A stretch of DNA of 6,756 nucleotides from Scatosoma sp045660225 (GCA_045660225.1 JAZRDK010000091.1:1-6756); one strand, 5' to 3'; counted from the first letter of the stretch, positions 1 through 6,503 are shown. Translations and numbers: made by a program. Notes: generated from the sequence alone by a model not told the origin.

Positions 1-28
1 AAAAAAAAGGACGAAGAAAGGTAGCACT

Positions 29-688
29 ATGGAATTGACAAGCGCGCAAATTGCGGAAATGGTAAAAAAAGTGTTGGCGGAAATGGACGGTACGCCCGTG
101 GTTTCAAGCGGAGCAAACGAAGTCCCCGTCGGCGTATCGAATAGACACATCCACTTAACGAAAGAAGATATGGAAACGCTTTTTGGAAGCGGTTATGCTC
201 TTACCCCGATGAAGGAACTTTCTCAGCCGGGGCAATACGCATGCAAAGAAACGCTGACGTTAATAGGCCCTGCTATGCGTCCTATTGAAAACGTGCGCGT
301 TTTAGGTCCGCTTAGAAAATCGACGCAAGTGGAAATATCCGCAACCGATTCCTACGTGTTAAAAGTAAAACCGCCCGTGCGCGAATCGGGGAAAATTGCC
401 GGCTCCGCGCCCATTACCATCGTAGGTCCGAAAGGCATAGTCGAGTTGAAAGAAGGTTGTATTATTGCCAACCGACATATCCATATGTCCCCTGAAGACG
501 GCGTAAAATTTGGCGTCAAAGACGGCGAAACGGTTACCGTAGACGTGGAAGGTAAACGCCGTACGCGTTGGTACGACGTGCAGGTGCGCGTGCATCCTGA
601 TTTCCGTTTAGAAATGCACGTCGACACGGACGACGCAAACGCAGTAGGTATCGGCAACGGCGCAAAAGTGAAAGTAGTCAAGGAGTAA
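29..688 (+). CDS. pduL: PduL-type phosphate propanoyltransferase (microcompartment)
   Basis: Phosphotransacylase that exchanges CoA of propionyl-CoA for phosphate, giving propionyl phosphate for ATP synthesis and recycling CoA inside the microcompartment. The 219-residue length is normal for the family. Two PduL half-domains are visible, each opening with an NRHIH motif: residues 38-42 and 148-152. His40, His42, His150, His152 and His197 (in EMHVDTDDANA), with Glu102, correspond to the usual ligands of the two-metal site. Residues 3-20 form a predicted amphipathic helix (AQIAEMVKKVLAEM), followed by a Gly/Pro/Ser-rich linker, which is typical of an encapsulation peptide targeting cargo to the lumen. 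The ATG lies 7 bases after AAAGG (17-21). It is the first gene of a tight run with the shell and PduS genes, and its stop overlaps the next gene's Shine-Dalgarno region. Family assignment is secure; propionyl rather than acetyl preference is inferred from the GRE. Confidence 0.95.
   Translation: MELTSAQIAEMVKKVLAEMDGTPVVSSGANEVPVGVSNRHIHLTKEDMETLFGSGYALTPMKELSQPGQYACKETLTLIGPAMRPIENVRVLGPLRKSTQVEISATDSYVLKVKPPVRESGKIAGSAPITIVGPKGIVELKEGCIIANRHIHMSPEDGVKFGVKDGETVTVDVEGKRRTRWYDVQVRVHPDFRLEMHVDTDDANAVGIGNGAKVKVVKE
680..685 (+). promoter_or_regulatory. Shine-Dalgarno deciding a GTG start for the shell pentamer gene
   Basis: AAGGAG sits at the very end of pduL, immediately before its stop codon, and 7 bases before the GTG at 693. 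The spacing is optimal. A start at this GTG gives the normal EutN/CcmL N-terminus (short strand running into GN-V-T-KQESL), so GTG is preferred over any later ATG. The arrangement implies translational coupling to pduL. Confidence 0.7.
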
Positions 689-692
689 AATC

Positions 693-941
693 GTGTTAAG
701 AGGAATTATTAGAGGGAACATTGTTTCCACGAGAAAACAAGAATCGCTTATCGGTTCGAAATTTATGGAAGTAGAAATTATGAAAAACGGCGCTTTGACG
801 GGCGAATTTATCGTCGCTGTGGACAGCGTTGGCGCTGGTATCGGTGAAACGGTGCTGGTTACTACGGGCAGTTCGGCGCGCCTTGCGCTTCATAATACGT
901 CCGCGCCCTGTGACGCGGTAATCGTCGGTATCGTCGACTAA
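693..941 (+). CDS. pduN: BMC pentameric vertex protein, EutN/PduN/CcmL family
   Basis: Shell protein that forms pentamers closing the twelve vertices of a polyhedral microcompartment. The 82-residue product is a compact single-domain EutN/CcmL protein, slightly shorter than many members. Diagnostic stretches are GNIVSTRKQESLIG (8-21), VDSVGAGIGETVLV (43-56), GSSAR (59-63) and the C-terminal strand DAVIVGIVD, all in family order. It starts with GTG 4 bases after the pduL stop and is followed 21 bases later by the PduS gene, so it is in the same transcription unit. It has no catalytic role. EutN, PduN and GRM-type pentamers cannot be separated on sequence alone; the symbol follows the neighbouring pdu-type genes. 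Confidence 0.92.
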   Translation: MLRGIIRGNIVSTRKQESLIGSKFMEVEIMKNGALTGEFIVAVDSVGAGIGETVLVTTGSSARLALHNTSAPCDAVIVGIVD

Positions 942-962
942 AATTAAGTAAAAGAGTACGTT

Positions 963-2282
963 ATGGACCTTAAAGAACTGATGAAAGAAGCCGGAATTGT
1001 CGGTGCAGGTGGGGCGGGTTTCCCTTCCTACGCGAAGTTGGCAGAAGGCGCGGATACGCTTGTGATTAACGGCGCTGAGTGCGAGCCTTTGCTGTACACC
1101 GATTTGGTGCTTCTTCAAAAAGAAATGCCCACGGTGCTTTTGGGCATCGGCGCTACGCTGGATTATGCAAGAATCCCGCGCGCTTTGTTGTGCGTAAAAG
1201 AGCATACGGCAAAGCGTTTGCGCTTGACGGAAGGTCAGCTATTGGCGGATAAAATCTTTTTGAAGGTGTTGCCCGACGTGTATCCGATGGGCGACGAAAT
1301 CAGCCTAATTTATCAGGCGACGGAACGGGTGGTGCGCCCTGGTAACTTGCCGATTACGGCAGGGGTAATCGTGTACAACGTGGAAACGGTGTATAACGTT
1401 GGCGTAGCGTTGAAATTTGGAAAACCCGTTACAAAAAAATGGTTGACGATTGCAGGGGACGTACCCCAGGCTATCGTTGTGAAAGTTCCCGTCGGCACGC
1501 CCGTCGCGGAATTGTTTGAAAAAAATTCGATTACAATCCCCGAAGACTACGTCGTTTTAGACGGCGGACCTTCGATGGGTAAAGTGATAAATCCCGACAG
1601 CGACGTCGTCACAAAAACGACGAAAGGGCTTTTGATTTTGCCTAAGGCTTGTCCTGCGGTAGAATCAAAATTCTTGGACGGCGACAAATCGATTGCGCGC
1701 GCGGAAACGGCGTGCTGTCAATGTACGCGCTGTACGGATATGTGTCCAAGGGCGTTGCTTGGTTATCCGCTCGAACCGCATAAAATGGTGCGGACGGCGA
1801 AATCCGCGGTGAAAATTATGCCCGAAATGGTGCTTTCCGCCACCCTTTGTTGCGGTTGCGGTGTGTGTGAAACGTTGGCTTGTTGCCAGGGCATTTCCCC
1901 CAAAGCCGTCATCAACGAATACAAGGCGTTGCTTGCTAAAAATAAGCTCCGTTTCGTTGGCAGGACGGACGTTGCGCCTATGCAGGAGCGCGAGTATCGT
2001 ATGATTCCTTCCGAGCGTTGGGCAAGCGTTTTAGGGGTCGCGAAATTTGACAAAGTCACCAAATACGTCGGCGAACAGTCGGACTTTACGAGAGCGGAAG
2101 TACTTCTTCGTCAACATATCGGCGCGCCCAGCGTGCCTTGCGTGGCGGACGGAGAAAAGGTGAGAGAAGGCGACAAAATTGCGGACGCAGGCGAAGGCTT
2201 GTCGCTACCGCAGTATGCACCTATAAGCGGTGTGGTTGCCGTGTACAATGGAAAAATAATCATTGAAAAGGATAGAGTATAA
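963..2282 (+). CDS. pduS: PduS/RnfC-like iron-sulfur flavoprotein
   Basis: Electron-transfer protein related to RnfC and NuoF. In B12-dependent Pdu compartments PduS is described as a cobalamin reductase; here, beside a B12-independent GRE, a general role in NAD+/NADH or electron transfer across the shell is more likely. Seen in 439 residues: N-terminal glycine-rich flavin/nucleotide motif GAGGAGFPSYAK (14-25), then NGAECEPLL (36-44); an SLBB-like region around 155-215; two 4Fe-4S motifs, Cys251-x2-Cys254-x2-Cys257-x3-Cys261 followed by Pro, and Cys296-x2-Cys299-x2-Cys302 completed by Cys307 or Cys308; and a C-terminal barrel-like segment (APISGVVAVYNGKIIIEK, 419-436). No membrane segment is apparent. 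The start has only a weak RBS (AAAGAG, 951-956), but the N-terminus aligns with the family. Its stop overlaps the ATG of the PduT-like gene by one base, coupling the two probable partners. Confidence 0.92.
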   Translation: MDLKELMKEAGIVGAGGAGFPSYAKLAEGADTLVINGAECEPLLYTDLVLLQKEMPTVLLGIGATLDYARIPRALLCVKEHTAKRLRLTEGQLLADKIFLKVLPDVYPMGDEISLIYQATERVVRPGNLPITAGVIVYNVETVYNVGVALKFGKPVTKKWLTIAGDVPQAIVVKVPVGTPVAELFEKNSITIPEDYVVLDGGPSMGKVINPDSDVVTKTTKGLLILPKACPAVESKFLDGDKSIARAETACCQCTRCTDMCPRALLGYPLEPHKMVRTAKSAVKIMPEMVLSATLCCGCGVCETLACCQGISPKAVINEYKALLAKNKLRFVGRTDVAPMQEREYRMIPSERWASVLGVAKFDKVTKYVGEQSDFTRAEVLLRQHIGAPSVPCVADGEKVREGDKIADAGEGLSLPQYAPISGVVAVYNGKIIIEKDRV

Positions 2283-2827
2283 TGTTTAAGAGCGTTGGTG
2301 TCATTGAATTAAAAAGTATTCCAAAAGGCGTAGAGGCGACGGACGCGGCGTTGAAAAGCGCAGGCGTGCAGGTCGTTTCCGCGCACCCGTCTTGCCCTGG
2401 CAAATATGAAATGATTTTGACGGGCTCGATTTCCAACGTGACGGCGGCGGTGCAACACGTGTTGTCGAAATTCGACGGCTACGTCATCGATTCCGCCGTA
2501 ATGGGTAGAATTGACGAACAGGTCATCACGGCACTCTTTGGTACGCAAAAGACGGAAAGAAAGGGCTCGCTTGGGTTGATTGAAACGTTCTCGGCGGCGA
2601 CGACGATTAAGGCGGCGGATATTGCGGTGAAAACGGCGCGCGTAGAAATTTTCGACCTTCGCGTTTCGCGCGGTATGGGCGGTAAGGGCGTCGTTATGGT
2701 GACGGGCGAAGTCGGTGACGTAACGGCGGCGGTAGAGGCTGGCGCGTCGTATGCAAAGCAAAGCGGTCAGCTTTCGTCCGAGGCGGGAATTCCTGCGCCC
2801 CACGCAGAGCTTTGGGAACAACTTTAA
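2282..2827 (+). CDS. pduT: Tandem-BMC-domain shell trimer, PduT type with Fe-S pore cysteine
   Basis: Shell protein of the BMC-T class: two fused BMC domains per chain, three chains forming a pseudohexameric tile. Domain 1 begins at SVGVIELKSI (residues 4-13) and domain 2 at GSLGLIETFSA (95-105); the 181-residue length is normal for PduT. The first domain has SCPGK at 37-41, placing a cysteine at residue 38, the position where PduT carries the pore cysteine that binds a 4Fe-4S cluster on the three-fold axis. The C-terminal IPAPHAELWEQL resembles the PduT tail (IPRPHEAMW). TAATG overlap with the PduS gene and an upstream AAAAGGA (2266-2272) support the start and co-translation. Together with PduS it suggests an electron conduit through the shell; that role is inferred from family knowledge. 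Confidence 0.93.
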   Translation: MFKSVGVIELKSIPKGVEATDAALKSAGVQVVSAHPSCPGKYEMILTGSISNVTAAVQHVLSKFDGYVIDSAVMGRIDEQVITALFGTQKTERKGSLGLIETFSAATTIKAADIAVKTARVEIFDLRVSRGMGGKGVVMVTGEVGDVTAAVEAGASYAKQSGQLSSEAGIPAPHAELWEQL

Positions 2828-2840
2828 TCCTTTACGATAA

Positions 2841-2856
2841 TGCGCCAAACGGCGCA
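2841..2856 (+). other. Perfect hairpin in the leader of the GRE gene
   Basis: TGCGCC and GGCGCA form a perfect 6-bp GC-rich stem with a 4-base AAAC loop in the 43-base gap between the PduT-like gene and the GRE. No T-run follows, so it is not a canonical intrinsic terminator. The GRE ribosome binding site (AGG, 2861-2863) begins 4 bases after the stem and stays unpaired. A plausible role is a 5' stabilising or processing hairpin that lets the GRE message outlast the upstream part; this is inferred. Confidence 0.5.
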
Positions 2857-2870
2857 AAGTAGGTGTAAAT

Positions 2871-5402
2871 ATGGAAAATATCAAATTCGTGCTGGAAAAG
2901 AGCGCGAGAATTGACAAACTCATAAACAACTTGTACGAAAAGATGCCCGAGATTGAATCGGCGCGTGGCGTGCTGGTTACCGAAAGCTATAAGCAGACGG
3001 AAGAGCTCCCGATTATCAAAAGAAGGAGCGCTTGTTTCGCGCATATTTTACGCAATATCCCTATCGTGATTCGCGACGGCGAACTGATTGTAGGCAGTGC
3101 AACGGTTGCGCCCCGTGGTTGCCAAGTCTTCCCCGAATACTCGTTCGAGTGGTTGGAAGCGGAATTTGACACCGTGTCGACCCGTGCAGCCGACCCCTTC
3201 TATATCAGCGACAAAACGAAGGAAGAATTGCGCCAAGCGTATGCGTACTGGAAAGGCAAAACAAACAGCGATTTGGCAAAGGCGAATATGGCGCCCGAAG
3301 CGTACGAAGCGTTTGTAACGCACGGTATTTTTACGCCCGGCAACTATTTCTATAACGGTATCGGACACGTCAACGTCAATTATGAAAAAGTGTTGACGAA
3401 GGGGTATCGCGGTATTATGGCGGAAGCGCTTAAGGCAAAAGATAATCTGGACGTCGCTGACCCCGAATACGTAAGAAGAAACAATTTCTTGGACGCCGTC
3501 ATCGAATCGTGTGAGGCGGTTGTCGAATATGCGAGAAGATACGCTAAGCTTGCCAAGGAAATGGCAAAAACCGAGCGTTGCCCCGTTAGGAAAGAAGAAC
3601 TTGAAAAAATTGCGCGTACCTGTATGCGCGTCCCCGAATTCCCTGCAACGAATTTCTACGAAGCGTGCCAAAGCTTTTGGTTTGTACAGCTTTTGTTGCA
3701 GGTGGAATCAAGCGGTCACTCCATCTCGCCTGGTAGATTCGACCAGTATATGTACCCCTTCTACAAAAAAGACGTTGCGGAAGGCGTGTTAACCATCGAA
3801 CAGGCGCAAGAACTTATCGACTGCATTTGGGTAAAATTAAACGATATCAATAAGGTGCGCGACGCGGTTTCCGCGGACGGGTTCGCCGGCTATGGTATGT
3901 TCCAAAACTTAATCGTCGGCGGTCAGGATATCCACGGTATGGACGCAACCAACGACCTTTCGTATATGTGTTTAGAAGCGTCTATGCACGTGCCTTTGCC
4001 CCAACCTTCCATTTCCGTACGCGTATGGAACGGCTCGCCCGAGTCCTTCCTTTTGAAGGCTGGCGCGTTGACGAGATTGGGTACGGGTCTTCCTGCGTAC
4101 TACAACGACGAAGTCATTATTCCGTCGATTATGGCGCGTGGGTTGACTTTGGAAGACGCAAGGGATTATTGTATCATCGGTTGCGTTGAACCGCAAAAGG
4201 GCGCAAAGACGGACGGTTGGCACGACGCGGCGTTCTTTAATATGTGCCGTCCTTTAGAACTCGTGTTCTCAAACGGCGTGGACAAGGGCGTGCAAATCGG
4301 ACCTGAAACGGGCGACGTGACGAAAATGAACAGCTTTGAAGAAGTTTTCGAAGCGTACAAAACACAACAAAGTTATTTTATTAAATTGCTTGTCAATGCA
4401 AACAACGCCATTGATATGGCGCACGCGACGAGATGTCCCTTGCCTTTCCAGTCTTGTATGGTGGACGATTGTATCGGACGCGGACTCTCCTTGCAAGAAG
4501 GCGGTGCAATTTACAATTTCACAGGCCCGCAGGGCTTTGGTATTGCCAACAATACGGACGGTTTGCTTGCCATCAAACAACTGGTATTTGACGAAAAGAA
4601 GGTAACCATGTCCGAGTTGAAGGACGCAATGAACGCGAATTTCGGCTATGGAATCACGGGTGCGTCTGCGGAAAGAATCACGGCGGAGGTTGCCCAAAGC
4701 CTGGCAAAAGAAGGCGTTGAAATCAACGAAAACGTGATTCGCGCTATCTATGAAGAAATTACGACGGGAAATTCGATTCCTGCGGAAAAGAGAGCGCGTT
4801 ATCGCGAAATCAAACGCTTAATCGACGAAACCTGTCCCAAGTACGGCAACGATATTTACGAAGCGGATATGTTCGCGCGCGCGGTTGCCAACACGTACAC
4901 GAAGGAAGTGGAAAAATACAAAAATCCGCGTGGCGGTATTTTCCAGGCTGGGTTATATCCCGTTTCTGCAAACGTGCCTTTGGGTACGCAAACGGGCGCT
5001 ACGCCCGACGGCAGACTTGCGTTCACGCCGATTGCGGACGGCATCGGTCCTGCATCGGGTAGGGACGTCAAAGGTCCTACCGCGACGGCAAATTCGGTGG
5101 CTAAGCTTGAACAAGGCGTTGCCAGCAACGGTACGCTTTTGAATCAAAAATTCCACCCGTCCGCGCTTGCCGGTATGAGTGGACTTTCGAAATTTACTTC
5201 GCTTATCCGTTCGTATTTCGACCAAAAGGGTATGCACATGCAATTCAACGTTGTTACGCGTGAAACGTTGCTTGACGCGCAAAAGAATCCCGAAAAATAC
5301 AAAACCTTGGTCGTCCGTGTCGCCGGTTACAGCGCGCTTTTCACAACCTTGTCGCGTTCGTTACAGGATGATATAATTAACCGCACCGAACAAGGCTTTT
5401 AA
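2871..5402 (+). CDS. Glycyl radical propane-1,2-diol (or glycerol) dehydratase
   Basis: Oxygen-sensitive glycyl radical enzyme that dehydrates a vicinal diol, most likely 1,2-propanediol to propionaldehyde, without B12. Its 843 residues have the PFL-like barrel followed by the glycyl radical domain. Visible active-site elements: thiyl cysteine and general base in GCVEP (Cys438, Glu440); Asp452 in DGWHDAAFFN, 14 residues after the cysteine as in glycerol dehydratase; His166 in NGIGHVNVNYE; His283 in SGHSISPGRFDQYMYP; and the C-terminal radical loop RVAGYSA with Gly819. These positions agree, from memory, with the numbering of the Roseburia inulinivorans diol dehydratase (His166, His283, Cys438, Glu440, Asp452). 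The His-Asp pair argues against choline TMA-lyase, and the loop and length against pyruvate formate-lyase. No N-terminal encapsulation extension is seen, unlike long CutC proteins. ATG has AGG 7 bases upstream. Diol versus glycerol preference cannot be fixed by reading. Confidence 0.93.
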   Translation: MENIKFVLEKSARIDKLINNLYEKMPEIESARGVLVTESYKQTEELPIIKRRSACFAHILRNIPIVIRDGELIVGSATVAPRGCQVFPEYSFEWLEAEFDTVSTRAADPFYISDKTKEELRQAYAYWKGKTNSDLAKANMAPEAYEAFVTHGIFTPGNYFYNGIGHVNVNYEKVLTKGYRGIMAEALKAKDNLDVADPEYVRRNNFLDAVIESCEAVVEYARRYAKLAKEMAKTERCPVRKEELEKIARTCMRVPEFPATNFYEACQSFWFVQLLLQVESSGHSISPGRFDQYMYPFYKKDVAEGVLTIEQAQELIDCIWVKLNDINKVRDAVSADGFAGYGMFQNLIVGGQDIHGMDATNDLSYMCLEASMHVPLPQPSISVRVWNGSPESFLLKAGALTRLGTGLPAYYNDEVIIPSIMARGLTLEDARDYCIIGCVEPQKGAKTDGWHDAAFFNMCRPLELVFSNGVDKGVQIGPETGDVTKMNSFEEVFEAYKTQQSYFIKLLVNANNAIDMAHATRCPLPFQSCMVDDCIGRGLSLQEGGAIYNFTGPQGFGIANNTDGLLAIKQLVFDEKKVTMSELKDAMNANFGYGITGASAERITAEVAQSLAKEGVEINENVIRAIYEEITTGNSIPAEKRARYREIKRLIDETCPKYGNDIYEADMFARAVANTYTKEVEKYKNPRGGIFQAGLYPVSANVPLGTQTGATPDGRLAFTPIADGIGPASGRDVKGPTATANSVAKLEQGVASNGTLLNQKFHPSALAGMSGLSKFTSLIRSYFDQKGMHMQFNVVTRETLLDAQKNPEKYKTLVVRVAGYSALFTTLSRSLQDDIINRTEQGF

Positions 5403-5404
5403 GT

Positions 5405-5517
5405 TGTAAAGACTTATATACTTCGCATTTCATCGTCGCGTTTCCGTGCGCCTTGCTCGTGTACGTCTATGTACACTCCCGTCGGCGTACTCAACGCTCC
5501 TTGAACTGCTCGTATCT
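5405..5517 (+). repeat. Diverged single copy of the structured intergenic element
   Basis: This stretch shares ordered blocks with the tandem unit downstream of the activating enzyme: TGTAAAGACtTAT (5405-5417; 12 of 13 bases match 6617-6629), ATACTTCG (5418-5425), GTGTAC-6 bases-GTACAC (5459-5476) and a 20-base block at 5498-5517 matching 6585-6604 at 15 of 20 positions. In both, the last block starts directly after the outer hairpin arm. It begins just after the GRE stop codon and has the same orientation as the downstream copies. It looks like a family of small repeated noncoding elements; function unknown. Confidence 0.6.
5438..5497 (+). other. Three-stem imperfect hairpin after the GRE gene
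   Basis: Three nested paired segments: GCGTT (5438-5442) with AACGC (5493-5497); GTGCGCC (5446-5452) with GGCGTAC (5484-5490), seven pairs including one G-T; and GTGTAC (5459-5464) with GTACAC (5471-5476) around a 6-base loop. The internal loop between the second and third stems is 6 bases on the left and 7 on the right. No T-run follows. The same architecture with different bases in the outer and middle stems recurs at 6523-6584. Confidence 0.6.
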
Positions 5518-5535
5518 CCGCCTTTACGACGAGTT
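5512..5535 (+). repeat. 24-bp direct repeat, copy 1
   Basis: Exact 24-base match to 5640-5663, beginning GTATCTCCGCC and ending ACGACGAGTT. The starts lie 128 bases apart, nearly the 127-base period of the tandem unit downstream. The first bases overlap the 3' conserved block of the structured element, so it may be that element's tail. Confidence 0.85.
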
Positions 5536-5581
5536 AAGCAATAAAACTCAAAACAAGATACGAAACACATAGGGGAACGGG

Positions 5582-5616
5582 CAACCTTATAAGGGGGCGA
5601 AAAGCCCCTAAAGTTG
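5582..5616 (+). other. Imperfect GC-rich hairpin, not a typical terminator
   Basis: The core is GGGGC (5594-5598) paired with GCCCC (5604-5608) around a GAAAA loop. CAAC (5582-5585) and GTTG (5613-5616) can close the base, with bulges between. The sequence after the 3' arm has no T-tract, so Rho-independent termination is unlikely; partial attenuation or mRNA stabilisation is possible but unproven. Confidence 0.4.
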
Positions 5617-5619
5617 GGT

Positions 5620-5634
5620 CAAGGCTTAGCCTTG
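5620..5634 (+). other. Small perfect inverted repeat
   Basis: CAAGGC and GCCTTG form a 6-bp stem with a TTA loop, just upstream of the second 24-base repeat. It is short enough to arise by chance and has no T-tract. It could act as a weak hairpin or a dyad for protein binding; there is no direct evidence for either. Confidence 0.3.
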
Positions 5635-5639
5635 CTTGT

Positions 5640-5663
5640 GTATCTCCGCCTTTACGACGAGTT
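5640..5663 (+). repeat. 24-bp direct repeat, copy 2
   Basis: Exact copy of 5512-5535 in the same orientation. It ends 4 bases before the TATAAT at 5667, so it sits where a promoter's upstream half or an activator site would lie. It may be the tail of a second, otherwise unrecognisable unit of the structured element. Confidence 0.85.
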
Positions 5664-5666
5664 GCG

Positions 5667-5672
5667 TATAAT
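5667..5672 (+). promoter_or_regulatory. Possible -10 element for the activating enzyme gene
   Basis: TATAAT matches the sigma-70/sigma-A consensus exactly and lies 34 bases before the activating enzyme ATG. A good -35 hexamer at 16-18 bases upstream is absent (CTCCGC at the expected place), and the TG at 5663-5664 is one base off for an extended -10. If used, the gene would have its own promoter with activator help; otherwise it is transcribed by read-through from the GRE. Confidence 0.25.
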
Positions 5673-5706
5673 TAAGCCTTTACAAAACAAACATTAGGAA
5701 ACGACA

Positions 5707-6492
5707 ATGCAATTTTACCAAACCAAAGGCAGAATATTTAATATCCAGCGTTTCTCCATCCACGACGGACCGGGGATTCGTAGCATTGTCTTTTTCAAAG
5801 GTTGTTTTATGCGATGCGCGTGGTGTTGCAACCCCGAATCGCAGTCGTACGAAATCCAAACGATGGTGGAAAACGGCAAGGAAAAAATCGTTGGCAGGGA
5901 CGTTACGGTTGCTGAAATTTTACCCGAACTACTTTCCGATATGCCTTATTATCGTCGTAGCGGTGGTGGAATTACGCTTTCGGGTGGCGAAATTTTAGGT
6001 CAGCCCGATTTCGCGCGCGATTTGCTTCGTGCGTGCAAAGACTATGGCTTGCACACCGCCGTTGAATCGACGGCGAACGCGCCCTACGAAACGATTGAAA
6101 AGATTTTGCCCTACCTGGACTTGTACCTTATGGATATCAAGCATATGGACAGCGCAAAACATAAAGAATATACCTCGGCTGGCAACGAGCGGATTTTGGA
6201 CAATGCAAAACGTTTGGCAAAGTCGGGCGTCGAACTTATCATCCGTACCCCCGTCGTGCCTGGGTTTAACGATACGGCAGAAGAAATTCGCGCCATTTCC
6301 AAGTTTGCCGGCACTCTGCCCGGCGTAAAAGAACACCATCTTTTACCCTATCATAGGCTCGGTCAAGATAAATACGCCGGCTTAGATAGAAACTATGCCT
6401 TAAAAGGCATTGAACCGCCTTCTACCGAGCGTATGGAATATCTTCTGTCGGTTGCGGAGGAAAGTGGATTGAAATGCCAAATCGGCGGGTAA
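5707..6492 (+). CDS. Glycyl radical enzyme activating enzyme (radical SAM)
   Basis: Radical SAM protein that reductively cleaves S-adenosylmethionine to abstract a hydrogen from the GRE's Gly819. Seen in 261 residues: the GRE-activase signature FSIHDGPGIRS (16-26), radical SAM cluster motif Cys33-x3-Cys37-x2-Cys40 with an extra adjacent Cys41, SGGE (92-95) for SAM binding, DIKHMD (143-148), RTPVVPGFN (180-188) and PYHRLGQDKY (214-223). The region between the cluster motif and SGGE is about 50 residues and contains no cysteines after Cys41, so the ferredoxin-like insert with extra 4Fe-4S clusters found in glycerol dehydratase- and choline lyase-type activases is missing; in this it resembles pyruvate formate-lyase activase. 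AGGAA (5696-5700) precedes the ATG by 6 bases. Position directly downstream of the diol dehydratase identifies its partner. Structured repeats lie on both sides. Confidence 0.93.
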   Translation: MQFYQTKGRIFNIQRFSIHDGPGIRSIVFFKGCFMRCAWCCNPESQSYEIQTMVENGKEKIVGRDVTVAEILPELLSDMPYYRRSGGGITLSGGEILGQPDFARDLLRACKDYGLHTAVESTANAPYETIEKILPYLDLYLMDIKHMDSAKHKEYTSAGNERILDNAKRLAKSGVELIIRTPVVPGFNDTAEEIRAISKFAGTLPGVKEHHLLPYHRLGQDKYAGLDRNYALKGIEPPSTERMEYLLSVAEESGLKCQIGG

Positions 6493-6503
6493 AGCAAAGA
6501 ATC

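Larger units (their letters stand above)
5403..5706 (+). other. Gene-free gap between GRE and activating enzyme
   Basis: No ORF with coding character or ribosome binding site is seen in these 304 bases. Contents in order: the diverged structured element (5405-5517), an exact 24-base direct repeat (5512-5535 and 5640-5663), an A-rich stretch (about 5536-5572), an imperfect hairpin (5582-5616), a small perfect hairpin CAAGGC-TTA-GCCTTG (5620-5634), a consensus-like TATAAT (5667-5672) and the activating enzyme's Shine-Dalgarno AGGAA (5696-5700). The gap is unusual because the upstream genes are packed almost without spacing. Confidence 0.75.

Noticed and set aside
696..1205. Minus-strand ORF of 169 residues opposite the pentamer and PduS genes
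   Set aside because: It lies antisense to two clearly conserved coding genes and shows no familiar motif. The same applies to the long minus-strand ORFs at 2309-2929 and 3048-3671.
2829..2837. CCTTTACGA shared between the GRE leader and the 24-bp repeats
   Set aside because: Only nine bases match and the surrounding sequence is unrelated, so chance is enough to explain it.
2871..5402. Pyruvate formate-lyase or choline TMA-lyase
   Set aside because: Pyruvate formate-lyase has a paired Cys-Cys active site, not GCVEP. Choline lyase lacks the His-Asp pair found here at 451-452 and usually has a longer N-terminus.
5592..5609. Rho-independent terminator
   Set aside because: The GGGGC/GCCCC stem is short and is followed by AAAGTTGGG rather than a T-tract.
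5582..5616. Riboswitch ahead of the activating enzyme
   Set aside because: No conserved core of a known riboswitch (for example cobalamin or SAM types) could be recognised; only simple hairpins are seen.
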